Shown here: in pieces, positions 53,988-63,785 of the stretch | Layout: every line of letters starts with the position of its first letter | Position numbering within the stretch: the stretch's first letter is position 1 | NCBI GenBank assembly: GCA_963678925.1 | Contig: OY787533.1 | Location: 2,480,001 to 2,544,000 of the forward strand | Direction: 5' to 3' | DNA from: G963665925 sp963678925 | GTDB lineage: Bacteria > Bacillota > Clostridia > Peptostreptococcales > Acidaminobacteraceae | Length of the DNA stretch: 64,000 bases | Translations under genes and position numbers: made by a program | The notes under the pieces: model-generated | The model's database searches: none | Told to the model about the DNA's origin: nothing | The model's input: the letters and a program-made list of their open reading frames with translations, nothing else

Positions 53988-54965
53988 TCAGTTCACACGG
54001 TCAAGCAGCACCTTGTCTGCATCGTATAGCTCAGCGGGGTCGCTGTCGTTGTTCCAGATATTGTTGTCAGACCATTTCAGTGTACCTGTGCCCCCTTTGG
54101 CATAGACCGTAACCGTTTGGCCGGCTTCAAGGGTAAAGGCCGGGAAGACGTATTTCTGGTCTCCCTTGACACTGATGAGGGTATAGCCTTCAAGCTGAAT
54201 GGCCTGACTTCCTATGTTCTCAATGTCAACTTCCTCTTTTCTTCGGTCGACCCGGGAGATTTTCAGATTGCTGATGACCACAAGGTCTGACTGTGGGTCA
54301 CAAGCGCCCTGATCACTGTCGGAACTGGTCAGTCCCAGGGAAGCATTCACTTCATCCGGGTTGAGATTATCGAATTCATCATGGACTGTGCGCCCCTTTA
54401 GCGTATAGGTATAGCTGTAGTGACTTGGAATTTGTGTATCCGTATCGGGATAGGTGATGACGGCGATGAAGTCCGTACATCCCCCGGCATCACGGATGGA
54501 TTTTTCCATGTAGGCCTGGTCACCATGGCGGTTCAGTGTACTATCCTGTGGGGTTATATTGTAGGCGTTTGAAACACCGCCGAGAGAATCTGCAATGACG
54601 TGTCCTTCATCGAGCACAGGACTTTCAGTGCCGGGGACCTTGGCTTCGTCAGCATAATATCGGCCAGTGGAAAGGACAGGTTCCGTGTCCTCATTTTGAA
54701 GGACGATTTCAGCTGCTCTTACCATGACCAGCTGACCATATTCATTGGTATAGGCCCAGTACTCTCTATCGCCATACCCAATATCCACCTTTGCATGGGG
54801 TTGACGAAGTCCTGACCGGTCCCCGCCATCAACGATGATTTGCGTGTTGTTTTCATATTTTTCAGCCAGATCCAGTGCATCTGTGTCAAGAGGTGCGGAA
54901 CATGCACCAAGTGCCAAAACAGCTGCAGCCAGACAGAGCAGGTGTGTCGCTTTTTTAAGTTTCAT
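53988..54965 (-). CDS. DNA/RNA non-specific endonuclease-like lipoprotein with lamin-tail domain
   Basis: A 325-residue protein. Lipobox LALGACSAP places the lipidated Cys at ~21. Residues ~60-190 resemble the DNA/RNA non-specific endonuclease (EndA/streptodornase) fold: DEGHVIADSLGG with the catalytic His (DRGH in the family, here DEGH) and NITPQDSTLNRHG with the metal-binding Asn. Residues ~225-325 resemble a lamin-tail (LTD) domain: LVVISNLKISRVDRRKEEVD, DIENIGSQAIQLEGYTLIS. It would be anchored outside the membrane. RBS gaaggaaa. Function in DNA uptake or nutrient nuclease is inference. Confidence 0.82.
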   Translation of the reverse strand: MKLKKATHLLCLAAAVLALGACSAPLDTDALDLAEKYENNTQIIVDGGDRSGLRQPHAKVDIGYGDREYWAYTNEYGQLVMVRAAEIVLQNEDTEPVLSTGRYYADEAKVPGTESPVLDEGHVIADSLGGVSNAYNITPQDSTLNRHGDQAYMEKSIRDAGGCTDFIAVITYPDTDTQIPSHYSYTYTLKGRTVHDEFDNLNPDEVNASLGLTSSDSDQGACDPQSDLVVISNLKISRVDRRKEEVDIENIGSQAIQLEGYTLISVKGDQKYVFPAFTLEAGQTVTVYAKGGTGTLKWSDNNIWNNDSDPAELYDADKVLLDRVN

Positions 54966-55245
54966 AGTTTTTCCTTCCTTAAGCTCAGATAATTCGTGAA
55001 AGTATTGCCATTATAGCACTATGTGTATGCAAAGAGAATTCTGAAATCATCAGGACCCGCATAAAACACAAAAATTTTCGAACAGCAGGCAAAAAATCGT
55101 TCTAATATGCATATTTATTGGTATATATGAATAAAAGAGGTGTGTTCTATTGAAATCGGCGTCGATTCATACAATCTGAAGAGGCGCTATTGTTATATTT
55201 GCTACGTTAAGGGATTTGACTTCATGGGAAGAGGAGTGTGATGGT

Positions 55246-57555
55246 GTGAAGATGAAAAGAACAGCAGATTTTAGGGGGCTGCTCATGGTATTGCTGCTGA
55301 TTGCAGCATTCACCGCATGCAGCAGCGAGACGGTTGAAGATAATGCGGGCGGCGCTCCAGTGGCCGGCAGTGAGAGCGCGGTAGCTGAAGTATCCATCAC
55401 AGGCGCTGAAAATACCACAATCAATGAGCTCTCAGAGTTTGATCCCATGGCAGGGGTAGAGGCAGTGCGTGCAGACGGTACAGATCAGACTTCAGATATA
55501 GAAGTGGAAGGCACTGTGAATGTATTGAAGTCTGGAGACTATACGCTGACCTATAGCATTAAGGGAACGGATACAAGACTTACAAGAGTCGTGACGGTCA
55601 CAAGTGTCAACGCGAGACCTGCAAACGGAACCTATAATTTCAAATTTGCCTCAGCCGATATGCGTCACACCTTTATGGCAGCTGCGGAGGACTACCTGCT
55701 GCACAATCAATATGCTGGTGTACCGCTTATTGCAAACGCAGGCTTCAATCTCTATTCCAGCAGAATGCAGCTCCTGAGTGAAACTTATCTGCCGGTCGTG
55801 CAGTTTGGTACGGAGTTCTCGACCATGGCCGTCGATGACAGCCATGTGCTTATGGAGGATGGAGACAAGGGAAAGGCCGGGGCGTACACACTGCGGACTG
55901 CGCTTTCTGACAATCCGACCCAGTGGAATCAATGGAAATACGACGACAATATTAGCGGCGGTCTTATGGGAAACTATTTGGATGCGCCTTACGTATACGA
56001 ATTCAATGAGGACAAGACCGGTTATGTGCTGGCACCGTCCATGGCTTCGGGCGAGCCGGTTGCGGTAGGCGGCAGAGAACTGCCAAGCGGCAAGGTCGTA
56101 TCCAACAAGTGGCAGTTCAGTATCAAGGATGGGCTGGTCTGGAAGTTCAATGACCATACAGATACAACCATGATTACAGATCCGACGATTACTGCGGTCG
56201 ATTTCTACGATACTTACAAGCTGGCACTTGAAGAAAAATGGTTCAGAGCCATTAGCGGCGGCGGAGACTTCTGCACAAGCTCAAGTAAAATTGTCAATGC
56301 GCAGGAATTTGTAGATGGTACTGCAAACTGGGAGTCTGTGGGTATCAAGCTGATAAATGACACGACCATTGAGTTTGAATTTGTCGACGAGCAGTCCGGA
56401 TGGAATGTGAAGTACTTCCTGGGCTCCTTTGTCATGTCGCCAATAAATTTGGAGATGTATGCAGTGCTGGGTGACCAGTACGGTGTAGATGAGAATACCA
56501 TAGGCTACCATGGTGTCTACTATGTGGATTATTTTGAAAGTGACAAGATCATACGTATGGTTAAGAATGACCTTTACCATGATAAGGACAAGTACTTCTA
56601 TACGGGCAGAGTCATGACCATTATAGACGATGCGGAAATGCGGTTCCAGGAGTTCCTTGCAGGCAAACTTGACGCAGTTGCACTGCCGTCGCCGCATTAT
56701 GAAGAGTACAGCAGTCATCCTGGACTCAAGCGTGTGCCGGGTACAACAACCTTCAGAATGATGATCAATGGCACAGGATCTGTCGAAGGCCAGGTTGCCC
56801 AGTTCCCTGAAAGCACGTGGGTGCCTGAGCCGATTCTTGCCAATCAGGACTTTAAAATGGGTATGTATCACGCTCTGGACAGGAAAAAACTCGCAGAGGA
56901 AGTCATGAAGACTTCTCAAACACAAATGTATCTGTTTACAGATGCCTATGTGGTTGAAGCGGAGACCGGTATTCCATACAGGAGCACGCCGCAGGGGCAA
57001 AGTGTGGGTCTTGACCTGTCTCCATCGACTTACGGATATAATATCGACGCGGCCAGAGCCTATTTTGAAAAGGCGCTGGATACACTGGTCGATGCAGGTG
57101 TTTACAGTGATGGCGATGAAATCGGATTTGAATTCTATTACTTCAGCGGCAGTGAAACCCAGGAGCTCATGGCAACCTATATCAAGGACGCTCTCGAAGA
57201 AGCCTTTCAGAGTGACAGTCATAACATCAAGGTTACCGTAGAGATTATGCCGAAAGAGTTTCCGGGCATCTACTATGACCATATGATGATTGGTGAGTTT
57301 GATACCGCAGTGGGTGGCATAAGCGGATCGACCCTTGATGCGGCCTCATTCCTCGACACTTTCTGTTCTGACAACAGGAGTGGATTCTCCCTCAACTGGG
57401 GTGTCGACACATCTGAACCCGAAATTGAAATATCCTATTTTGATGATGAAGGTCAGCCGATTAAAGAGCTATGGTCCTACGATGGTATTGTATCGGCCCT
57501 GAATGGACAAGTGGAAATTTCAGACGGCATGGAAGTGAAATCAAATGAAGAATAA
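55246..57555 (+). CDS. Peptide/oligopeptide ABC transporter substrate-binding lipoprotein with Ig-like domain
   Basis: A 769-residue lipoprotein. The signal peptide ends LLLIAAFTACSSE (lipidated Cys at ~25). A Big/Ig-like domain at ~50-125 (NTTINELSEFDPMAGVEAV, GDYTLTYSIKGTDT) precedes a peptide-binding SBP_bac_5 type domain (~140-760). Large for the family (500-600). Start GTG 55246 is 9 bases after gaggag; ATG 55252 is an alternative. First gene of an operon with two permeases and two ATPases; probable peptide import, but the ligand is unknown. Confidence 0.88.
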   Translation: MKMKRTADFRGLLMVLLLIAAFTACSSETVEDNAGGAPVAGSESAVAEVSITGAENTTINELSEFDPMAGVEAVRADGTDQTSDIEVEGTVNVLKSGDYTLTYSIKGTDTRLTRVVTVTSVNARPANGTYNFKFASADMRHTFMAAAEDYLLHNQYAGVPLIANAGFNLYSSRMQLLSETYLPVVQFGTEFSTMAVDDSHVLMEDGDKGKAGAYTLRTALSDNPTQWNQWKYDDNISGGLMGNYLDAPYVYEFNEDKTGYVLAPSMASGEPVAVGGRELPSGKVVSNKWQFSIKDGLVWKFNDHTDTTMITDPTITAVDFYDTYKLALEEKWFRAISGGGDFCTSSSKIVNAQEFVDGTANWESVGIKLINDTTIEFEFVDEQSGWNVKYFLGSFVMSPINLEMYAVLGDQYGVDENTIGYHGVYYVDYFESDKIIRMVKNDLYHDKDKYFYTGRVMTIIDDAEMRFQEFLAGKLDAVALPSPHYEEYSSHPGLKRVPGTTTFRMMINGTGSVEGQVAQFPESTWVPEPILANQDFKMGMYHALDRKKLAEEVMKTSQTQMYLFTDAYVVEAETGIPYRSTPQGQSVGLDLSPSTYGYNIDAARAYFEKALDTLVDAGVYSDGDEIGFEFYYFSGSETQELMATYIKDALEEAFQSDSHNIKVTVEIMPKEFPGIYYDHMMIGEFDTAVGGISGSTLDAASFLDTFCSDNRSGFSLNWGVDTSEPEIEISYFDDEGQPIKELWSYDGIVSALNGQVEISDGMEVKSNEE

Positions 57556-57605
57556 TTGATGGCTGAAAGAAGATGAGAGGAAAGGGAAAGGAGGCGGTGT
57601 GAAAT

Positions 57606-58682
57606 ATGCTGAGATATATACTGATCAGAACGATGTGGATTTTCATATTGCTGGCAACCATTCTTACGCTGAACTTCACCCTGCTTAAACTGGCCCCTTC
57701 CTATCCGCCGACGACCAAGGAAGCGAAAAGCATCTATTTCAACAAGCAGGTCGCCGACGGATACATGGCATTCAGGCTGGTGACAAGCCCAGAGGAAATG
57801 ATGGAAATCAGAAAGAAAATGGCGAGTGGAGAGACTGCGCGAAGTGCCTATTACGAAGACAAGGGTGATGTCATCCGTGCATTCGAGCCGATTCCCATTA
57901 ACCGTCAGTATCTGTCCTGGGTCAAGAACGTGGTGACCAAGTGGGACTGGGGACTTTCTACGAAGGTGGAAGTGGGCAGACCGGCATTTGACATCATCAA
58001 AGAGCGCATACCGACGACCATGACACTGAATGTGATTGCCCTCATATTCTATATTCCCATTGGACTGACACTGGGAATCATCGCTGCGCTTGAGAAGAAC
58101 CGGCCAGTGGATAATTTCATTTCCATAGCAGTCATGATTATGATTTCCATTCCAAGCTTTGTCGTCATGATTATGCTTGTCATGGTTTTCGGATACCATC
58201 TGGACCTTGTTCCGACCATCTTTCCAGCCAAGGACGCTCTGACGGCAATACGCATACGGGGCCTCGTCCTTCCTGTTCTGGCACTGACCTTTGGTCCCGT
58301 CGCAATGCTGACAAGAATGACACGGGCAGAACTCACTGAAGTCCTTACATCAGACTTTCTTCTGCTTGCCAGAACCAAGGGATTGACGCGAAGGCAGGCA
58401 GTCATAAGGCATGCAATGCGCAATTCCATGGTGCCATTGGTTCCAAGTATCATTTATTCCTTTGTGGGTATCCTGTCTGGCTCAGTCATTATTGAAAAGA
58501 TCTATTCCATACCAGGAACCGGCCAGATATTCCTAAGAGCACTCACCAAGAACGCATATGACTACAATCTGCTACTCAGTGCAACCGCATTTTATACGGC
58601 TATTGGGCTATTTGCAGTACTCATTGTAGATATCACCTACGGTGTCATTGACCCGAGAATTCGAATGGGAGCCAGGAAATGA
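57606..58682 (+). CDS. ABC transporter permease, DppB/OppB type
   Basis: A 358-residue membrane protein. Helix 1 at ~8-28, then a ~100-residue extracellular insertion containing a non-family stretch (YLSWVKNVVTKWDWGLSTKV is near its end), then five helices. The EAA loop is SDFLLLARTKGLTRRQAVIRHAMRN (split: LLLARTKGLTRRQAVIRH). The next gene starts within its stop codon (ATGA). Usual length is ~310, so the insertion is extra. Confidence 0.9.
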   Translation: MLRYILIRTMWIFILLATILTLNFTLLKLAPSYPPTTKEAKSIYFNKQVADGYMAFRLVTSPEEMMEIRKKMASGETARSAYYEDKGDVIRAFEPIPINRQYLSWVKNVVTKWDWGLSTKVEVGRPAFDIIKERIPTTMTLNVIALIFYIPIGLTLGIIAALEKNRPVDNFISIAVMIMISIPSFVVMIMLVMVFGYHLDLVPTIFPAKDALTAIRIRGLVLPVLALTFGPVAMLTRMTRAELTEVLTSDFLLLARTKGLTRRQAVIRHAMRNSMVPLVPSIIYSFVGILSGSVIIEKIYSIPGTGQIFLRALTKNAYDYNLLLSATAFYTAIGLFAVLIVDITYGVIDPRIRMGARK

Positions 58683-60574
58683 TGTACGAAGAGGACGATA
58701 GGGTAAATCGAAAAATTGAAAAGGAAAAATTCGAGTTTGTCCAGAAAGGCCAGCGCATCTATGACCAGAAATTTGAAGGCAAACCCATCGGCTACATGAA
58801 AGATGTCTGGATGCGGTTCAGAAAGAACCCAACGAATCTGCTTGCATCTACGATCCTGCTCATTCTCATTGTGAGCTCAATCATCCTGCCGGGGATTTCT
58901 GGCAAGGAGTACAACAAGCTGGATGAGAAGCTGTCCTTTCTGCCGCCCCGTGTGCCCGTGCTTGAAAAGTTTGGCATCATGGACGGCACGGTCTTTGTCG
59001 AGAACATACCGGTCGACCTGACACGGGTGGATGACGCGTCGGGGCTCTACATGCCTGCCAACTACAACGTGAAGGCCATAGATTTGGCATCGCTGACCAA
59101 CAGCAGTGTGCCAAGTGCTGAAAAATCGCCTTCTGTCATTAACGGGCAGTCTGTCCTGCGGCTCGACTACGATTCAAAGTATCTCACCGTTGAGTCTGAA
59201 GATTTTTACACGCTATCCATACAAAACAATGGCTATTTGGAAGTGGATGTGTACGACCTGGACAATCGCCAAGGCGGCCGTATTGAGGTCCTGCTTCAGA
59301 CCGACTTCGGCGATGCCTACGATGTGGTGGCTACCCTGACGGAAGCGGGAAAGCACCGAATCATGGTCTTTGAAACCCTAGACGGACTCTACGCAGATAT
59401 CACATCTAAAGTACAGCTCAGATATATCACTGAGAACAAGGGGGCATCTGCGGCTGTGTCAAGTCTTGCCCTCTATGATGAGCGCAGCCGTGAGCCTATT
59501 CGATTTGATGAGGGATACAAGCTTTCCAGTTACAGAATTGTCGCGGGAAAGGGCTCCTATCAGAGGCAGAACGGGACGATAATCACGGCCTCGTTCAGAT
59601 ACAACCGCTACATTGCCGCCTTTGATCTGACCCATGAAATCGCCTTTTCTTCAGTGGCCTATGACCAGCTGCTTGAAGCGTGGGGAGACACCGTGGAAAT
59701 CATTCCAAATCCAGATAACCCTGACGGCTGGTATTTCAGTGAGGGCTTTCCCATTCGCGAAGTCATCAAAAAGAACGATTCAATCATTGTAGACGGCAAG
59801 TCCTATTCATCCTATGAAGTCTATCTGGACTACGCCGCCTATTTGGGCTATAAGGACCTGCCCTATTTCCTCTTTGGAACCTCTCAAGCGGGACGGGATA
59901 TGTTCTCTCTGGTTTGGATCGGGCTTCGAACCTCCCTTTATATTGGCATTGTGGTCACGCTGATTAATGTCAGTGTGGGTATTCTTTTCGGATCCATTTC
60001 CGGCTATTACGGCGGGACGGTAGACCTTTTAATGCAGCGTTTCGCTGAACTGATGGGCAGGATTCCATGGCTTGTGGTCCTCTCCATCATGGTGGTTCTA
60101 TTTGATCCGGGCATCAAGACCCTCATTATGACGCTGGTCATATCTGGCTGGATAGGAACCGCTAGTGTGACACGGATGCAGTTTTACAGGTATAAGGGCA
60201 GGGAGTATGTGTTGGCGTCCCGCACCATGGGTGCCAAGGATGCCAGACTCATTTTTAGGCATATTCTGCCCAATGGCATAGGGACCATCATTACCTCGAG
60301 CATTCTTTCAATACCAAGTGTCATTTTTACAGAAGCGGCACTTTCCTATTTGGGATATGGCATTGGACACGGACAGTCATTTAGCATCCTTGGACTCCAC
60401 TTTTCCGGGGTATCCATTGGTGTGCTCCTTTCTGACGCAAGGAACTACCTTTTCAATTATCCCTATTTGACCGTGTTTCCAGCCGTAATCGTCTCTGTGC
60501 TGATGATTACTTTCAACATGTTTGGCAATGCCCTGCGTGATGCCTTTAATCCATCACTCAGGGGCATTGAATAG
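58679..60574 (+). CDS. ABC transporter permease, DppC/OppC type with ~300-residue insertion
   Basis: A 631-residue membrane protein, about twice the family length of ~300. Helix 1 is at ~53-73. Residues ~75-385 form a large extracytoplasmic insertion of beta-rich character (YLTVESEDFYTLSIQNNGYL, GRIEVLLQTDFGDAYD). The ordinary permease core is at ~390-631 (FGTSQAGRDMFSLVWIGLRT, EAA loop YVLASRTMGAKDARLIFRH). It starts inside the stop codon of the previous gene (4-bp overlap), so it is translated with it. Confidence 0.9.
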   Translation: MMYEEDDRVNRKIEKEKFEFVQKGQRIYDQKFEGKPIGYMKDVWMRFRKNPTNLLASTILLILIVSSIILPGISGKEYNKLDEKLSFLPPRVPVLEKFGIMDGTVFVENIPVDLTRVDDASGLYMPANYNVKAIDLASLTNSSVPSAEKSPSVINGQSVLRLDYDSKYLTVESEDFYTLSIQNNGYLEVDVYDLDNRQGGRIEVLLQTDFGDAYDVVATLTEAGKHRIMVFETLDGLYADITSKVQLRYITENKGASAAVSSLALYDERSREPIRFDEGYKLSSYRIVAGKGSYQRQNGTIITASFRYNRYIAAFDLTHEIAFSSVAYDQLLEAWGDTVEIIPNPDNPDGWYFSEGFPIREVIKKNDSIIVDGKSYSSYEVYLDYAAYLGYKDLPYFLFGTSQAGRDMFSLVWIGLRTSLYIGIVVTLINVSVGILFGSISGYYGGTVDLLMQRFAELMGRIPWLVVLSIMVVLFDPGIKTLIMTLVISGWIGTASVTRMQFYRYKGREYVLASRTMGAKDARLIFRHILPNGIGTIITSSILSIPSVIFTEAALSYLGYGIGHGQSFSILGLHFSGVSIGVLLSDARNYLFNYPYLTVFPAVIVSVLMITFNMFGNALRDAFNPSLRGIE

Positions 60575-60618
60575 GGCTTATGGCAAAATAGATGGGTTGA
60601 GACAAGGGACTGGGGTTT

Positions 60619-62031
60619 ATGGACAAGAAACTGACTGTGAAAAATTTAAGCATTTCCTTCAGAACCGTTACGGGGATGGTGAAGGCAGTTCGAAATGTGA
60701 GCTTTGACCTCTATAAGGGCGAAACCCTTGCCATTGTCGGAGAGTCCGGTTCTGGAAAATCGGTGACTGCACGGGCTGTCATGGGTATCCTGGCAGGCAA
60801 CAGCCTTGTGGAAAATGGGGAAATCCATTATGACGGAGAAGATTTGCTCAAGATCTCAGAGGCGCAGTTTCACGAAATCCGTGGCAGTAAGATCGGGATG
60901 ATTTATCAGGATCCGATGTCGAGCCTGAATCCGATTATGAGAATAGGCCAGCAAATCACGGAGGCTATGATGCTGAACGGGCATCATTTGGAAAATAGAA
61001 TTGAAGCGCTTTATAAGACGGAAAGACTTGCCTATCAGGAGCTGACACGTGAAATTAGCCTGCTTAGGCAATTGATTCGAAATAAGAGCGATGACAATCC
61101 TGCGCGAGATGATGCAAGGGAGAGACTCAAGACACTCAAGCAGGAAGTGCCGGAAGTCAAGCGTAAGATGATTGTGGCAAAGAAGGATGCGACAGCAGCG
61201 GTTATGGCAGAGTATAAGCAAACAAAGGCAGACTGCCTTGAAGAAATCAGAGAAATACGCAGGAATAGACAGGGCCACCCCAAAAATGTCGTGCGGGCAC
61301 GTGTTGAAGAGAAGAAGGAAGCGCTGAGACGCATTAAATCTGTGACAAAGCGCGAGGCCAGGGAAAGGGCTATTGAAGTCATGCGGGAAGTGGGAATCCC
61401 AGAGCCGGAAAAGCGATTCAAGCAGTATCCCTTCCAATTTTCAGGGGGGATGCGTCAGCGTATTGTCATTGCCATTGTCCTGACGGCCAATCCAGACATA
61501 CTTATTTGTGACGAACCGACCACAGCCCTTGATGTGACCATACAGTCCCAAATTCTTGAGCTCATCAAGAAGCTGAAAGAGGAGCGTGGGCTGACCGTTG
61601 TCTTCATTACCCATGACCTGGGTGTTGTCGCCAATGTGGCAGACCGTATTGCCGTGATGTATGCGGGGAAGATACAGGAAATAGGCACCAGCGAAGAGGT
61701 CTTTTATGACCCCAGACATCCCTATACGTGGGCCCTGCTGGGGTCCATGCCCGATTTGACATCCAAGGACGAACTCGTAGCCATTCCAGGGACGCCGCCC
61801 GATATGCGGTTTCCACCAGAGGGAGATGCCTTTGCCCTTCGGAGTGACTACGCCATGAAAATTGATTTTGAAGAAGAGCCACCTATGTTTAAGATTTCAG
61901 AGACCCATTATGCGGCGACCTGGCTGCTCCACAAGGACAGTCCCAATATTTCAAAGCCAGCGATCCTCCAGGAGCGTATAGGGAGGATGCAGGAAATGAC
62001 AAAGGAGCTTTTAGACGATGCAAGCATATAA
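60619..62031 (+). CDS. ABC transporter ATPase, DppD/OppD type with coiled-coil insertion
   Basis: A 470-residue ATPase. Walker A GESGSGKS (41-48), Q-loop YQDPMSSLNP (Gln97), signature FSGGMRQ (274-280), Walker B ILICDEP (294-300) and C-terminal oligopeptide-type extension. Between the Q-loop and signature sits a ~120-residue, highly charged segment (~125-247) with coiled-coil character not present in usual DppD (~330 residues). Lies 44 bases after the permease and its end overlaps the start of the next gene by 14 bases. Confidence 0.93.
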   Translation: MDKKLTVKNLSISFRTVTGMVKAVRNVSFDLYKGETLAIVGESGSGKSVTARAVMGILAGNSLVENGEIHYDGEDLLKISEAQFHEIRGSKIGMIYQDPMSSLNPIMRIGQQITEAMMLNGHHLENRIEALYKTERLAYQELTREISLLRQLIRNKSDDNPARDDARERLKTLKQEVPEVKRKMIVAKKDATAAVMAEYKQTKADCLEEIREIRRNRQGHPKNVVRARVEEKKEALRRIKSVTKREARERAIEVMREVGIPEPEKRFKQYPFQFSGGMRQRIVIAIVLTANPDILICDEPTTALDVTIQSQILELIKKLKEERGLTVVFITHDLGVVANVADRIAVMYAGKIQEIGTSEEVFYDPRHPYTWALLGSMPDLTSKDELVAIPGTPPDMRFPPEGDAFALRSDYAMKIDFEEEPPMFKISETHYAATWLLHKDSPNISKPAILQERIGRMQEMTKELLDDASI

Positions 62032-63145
62032 GCCAGATGGGAATACAGAAAAAAAGAATGAAAACACAAATATGACGGCGCCTGTTCTCAAAGTCACGAA
62101 TTTGAAGAAGCATTTTGAATCTGGATTTGGGAAGAGCAAACTGGTTGTGAAGGCTGTGGACGGCATCAGCTTTCAAATATTCAGAGGAGAGGTCTTTGGA
62201 CTTGTTGGTGAATCGGGCTGTGGAAAGACGACAACCGGCAGAACCCTTGTGAGGCTTCACGAACCGACGGATGGCGCGGTGGAGTTCCTTGGAGAGACGG
62301 TCGCAGAAGGCTTTAAATCCAATATGGATGCCGTACATGCTGCGAAGCGGGTGCTTAAATCCTCTGCTGGAAGTGCAGAAAAGCTGGCAGCCAGAGCGTC
62401 CATAAAATACAATCGTCAGGAAATCCGGCGAATCAAGCGGGCGCAAAGTGAAGACCATGCAGACGTCATGGTGAAAATGCAAATGATTTTTCAGGACCCC
62501 ATCGCATCTCTTGACCCGAGGATGACAGTCAAGGAAATCATTGCAGAGGGCCTGAAAATTGCGGGAGAAAAGAAGGAGGAAGTCATTCGCAGGCGGGTGG
62601 ACGAGGTGCTCGATACCGTCGGGCTGGTACCCGAACATGCCAACCGTTATCCGCATGAGTTCAGTGGGGGTCAGCGCCAGCGGATTGGTATTGCAAGGTC
62701 ACTGGTCATGAGTCCGGAGTTTCTTATTGCAGATGAACCCATCAGTGCCCTGGATGTATCCATACAGGCACAGATCATTAACCTTCTCAACAGGCTGCGT
62801 AAGGAATTTGGGATCACCATTCTTTTCATTGCCCACAACCTGTCAGTCATCAAGTATATAAGTGACAGGGTAGGTGTCATGCATTTTGGGCACTTGGTGG
62901 AAATGGCTCCGGCGGACAGGCTTTTCGAAAAGCCCTTGCATCCATATACAAAATCGCTCCTATCGGCTGTACCGCTGCCGGACCCTATTTATGAGAAGCA
63001 TAGAAGGCGCATTAGCTACGATGCCCAGCAGGCGCATGATTATACCCATGAGGCGCCTGTTTTTCAGGAAATTGAACCGGGACATTTTGTGCTTGCAAAC
63101 AGCGCAGAAATGACAAAATACAGAAGAGAGCTGATGGAGTCATGA
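62018..63145 (+). CDS. ABC transporter ATPase, DppF/OppF type with charged insertion
   Basis: A 375-residue ATPase. Walker A GESGCGKT (64-71), Q-loop FQDPIASLDP (Gln159), signature FSGGQRQR (215-222), Walker B FLIADEP (235-241). A ~55-residue insertion (~94-150, FKSNMDAVHAAKRVLKSSAG) separates Walker A from the Q-loop, at a different place from the DppD insertion. The next gene starts inside its stop codon (4-bp overlap). Confidence 0.93.
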   Translation: MQAYKPDGNTEKKNENTNMTAPVLKVTNLKKHFESGFGKSKLVVKAVDGISFQIFRGEVFGLVGESGCGKTTTGRTLVRLHEPTDGAVEFLGETVAEGFKSNMDAVHAAKRVLKSSAGSAEKLAARASIKYNRQEIRRIKRAQSEDHADVMVKMQMIFQDPIASLDPRMTVKEIIAEGLKIAGEKKEEVIRRRVDEVLDTVGLVPEHANRYPHEFSGGQRQRIGIARSLVMSPEFLIADEPISALDVSIQAQIINLLNRLRKEFGITILFIAHNLSVIKYISDRVGVMHFGHLVEMAPADRLFEKPLHPYTKSLLSAVPLPDPIYEKHRRRISYDAQQAHDYTHEAPVFQEIEPGHFVLANSAEMTKYRRELMES

Positions 63146-63516
63146 TACTGGTAAAACTCTTAAAGACAATAGGGGTGGCCCTTCTTGCAGTGGTGGTCAT
63201 ATTGAATTTTACCTATGATTTTGACCTGAGCTGGATACACGTTTCAAATGCGTTTTTTCTAGTGGGCATCCTATGTTTTTTCTCTGGGATCATTACAGCG
63301 ACGCATGCACTTGACCTGTTTTACAGCATCAGGTATCTGACGGGTAAAATTTTTTCAGGCGCCTCAGCAAATGATTTCAAGTCATACGGCGCATACAGGG
63401 AGTACAGGGCCTTAAACAGGACGGAAAAGGGTAGACGCCAGTATGGTATCCTGCTCATCACTGGCCTGATATATTTGACACTTTCCTTTATTATGAGTAT
63501 GGTATGGGGTGTATGA
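63142..63516 (+). CDS. DUF3899-type small membrane protein coupled to the ABC operon
   Basis: A 124-residue protein with three predicted helices (~7-22, ~33-53, ~103-122) and a conserved polar block between (FKSYGAYREYRALNRTEKG). The ATGA overlap with the ATPase gene means it is translated with the transporter operon and may be part of, or assist, the complex. Function unknown. Confidence 0.78.
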   Translation: MILVKLLKTIGVALLAVVVILNFTYDFDLSWIHVSNAFFLVGILCFFSGIITATHALDLFYSIRYLTGKIFSGASANDFKSYGAYREYRALNRTEKGRRQYGILLITGLIYLTLSFIMSMVWGV

Positions 63517-63517
63517 T

Positions 63518-63592
63518 ATGCCTTCCCACTATGGAATTGATTTTGAGAATAGATCAAGGGAATGGCTCGAGGATAAATTTCAGAATAAGTGA
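63518..63592 (+). CDS. Possible 24-codon ORF at the end of the ABC operon
   Basis: ATG one base after the stop of the DUF3899 gene, reading MPSHYGIDFENRSREWL... to a TGA at 63590-63592, just before the terminator. No separate RBS is obvious. It is short enough to be chance, so treat as provisional. Confidence 0.3.
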   Translation: MPSHYGIDFENRSREWLEDKFQNK

Positions 63593-63597
63593 CAGAT

Positions 63598-63640
63598 AAA
63601 AGTCCGGAAAAACGAATACCGTTTTCCTGGGCTTTTTCTT
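63598..63640 (+). terminator. Rho-independent terminator of the ABC transporter operon
   Basis: agtccggaaaaacg (63601-63614) pairs imperfectly with cgttttcctgggct (63619-63632), followed by ttttt. Confidence 0.85.
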
Positions 63641-63785
63641 TTGACAGGGGCCTTAGGGTGTGTTAATATCCTTAAGTCAAATAGTTAGATTTAAAACTAT
63701 ATTTTGGATTGTATAGATATTTATTTTCATATTTTTTGATATTCGTTTTGAAATACAGAAGATTTAAGTGAGACAAGGAGCCCTT

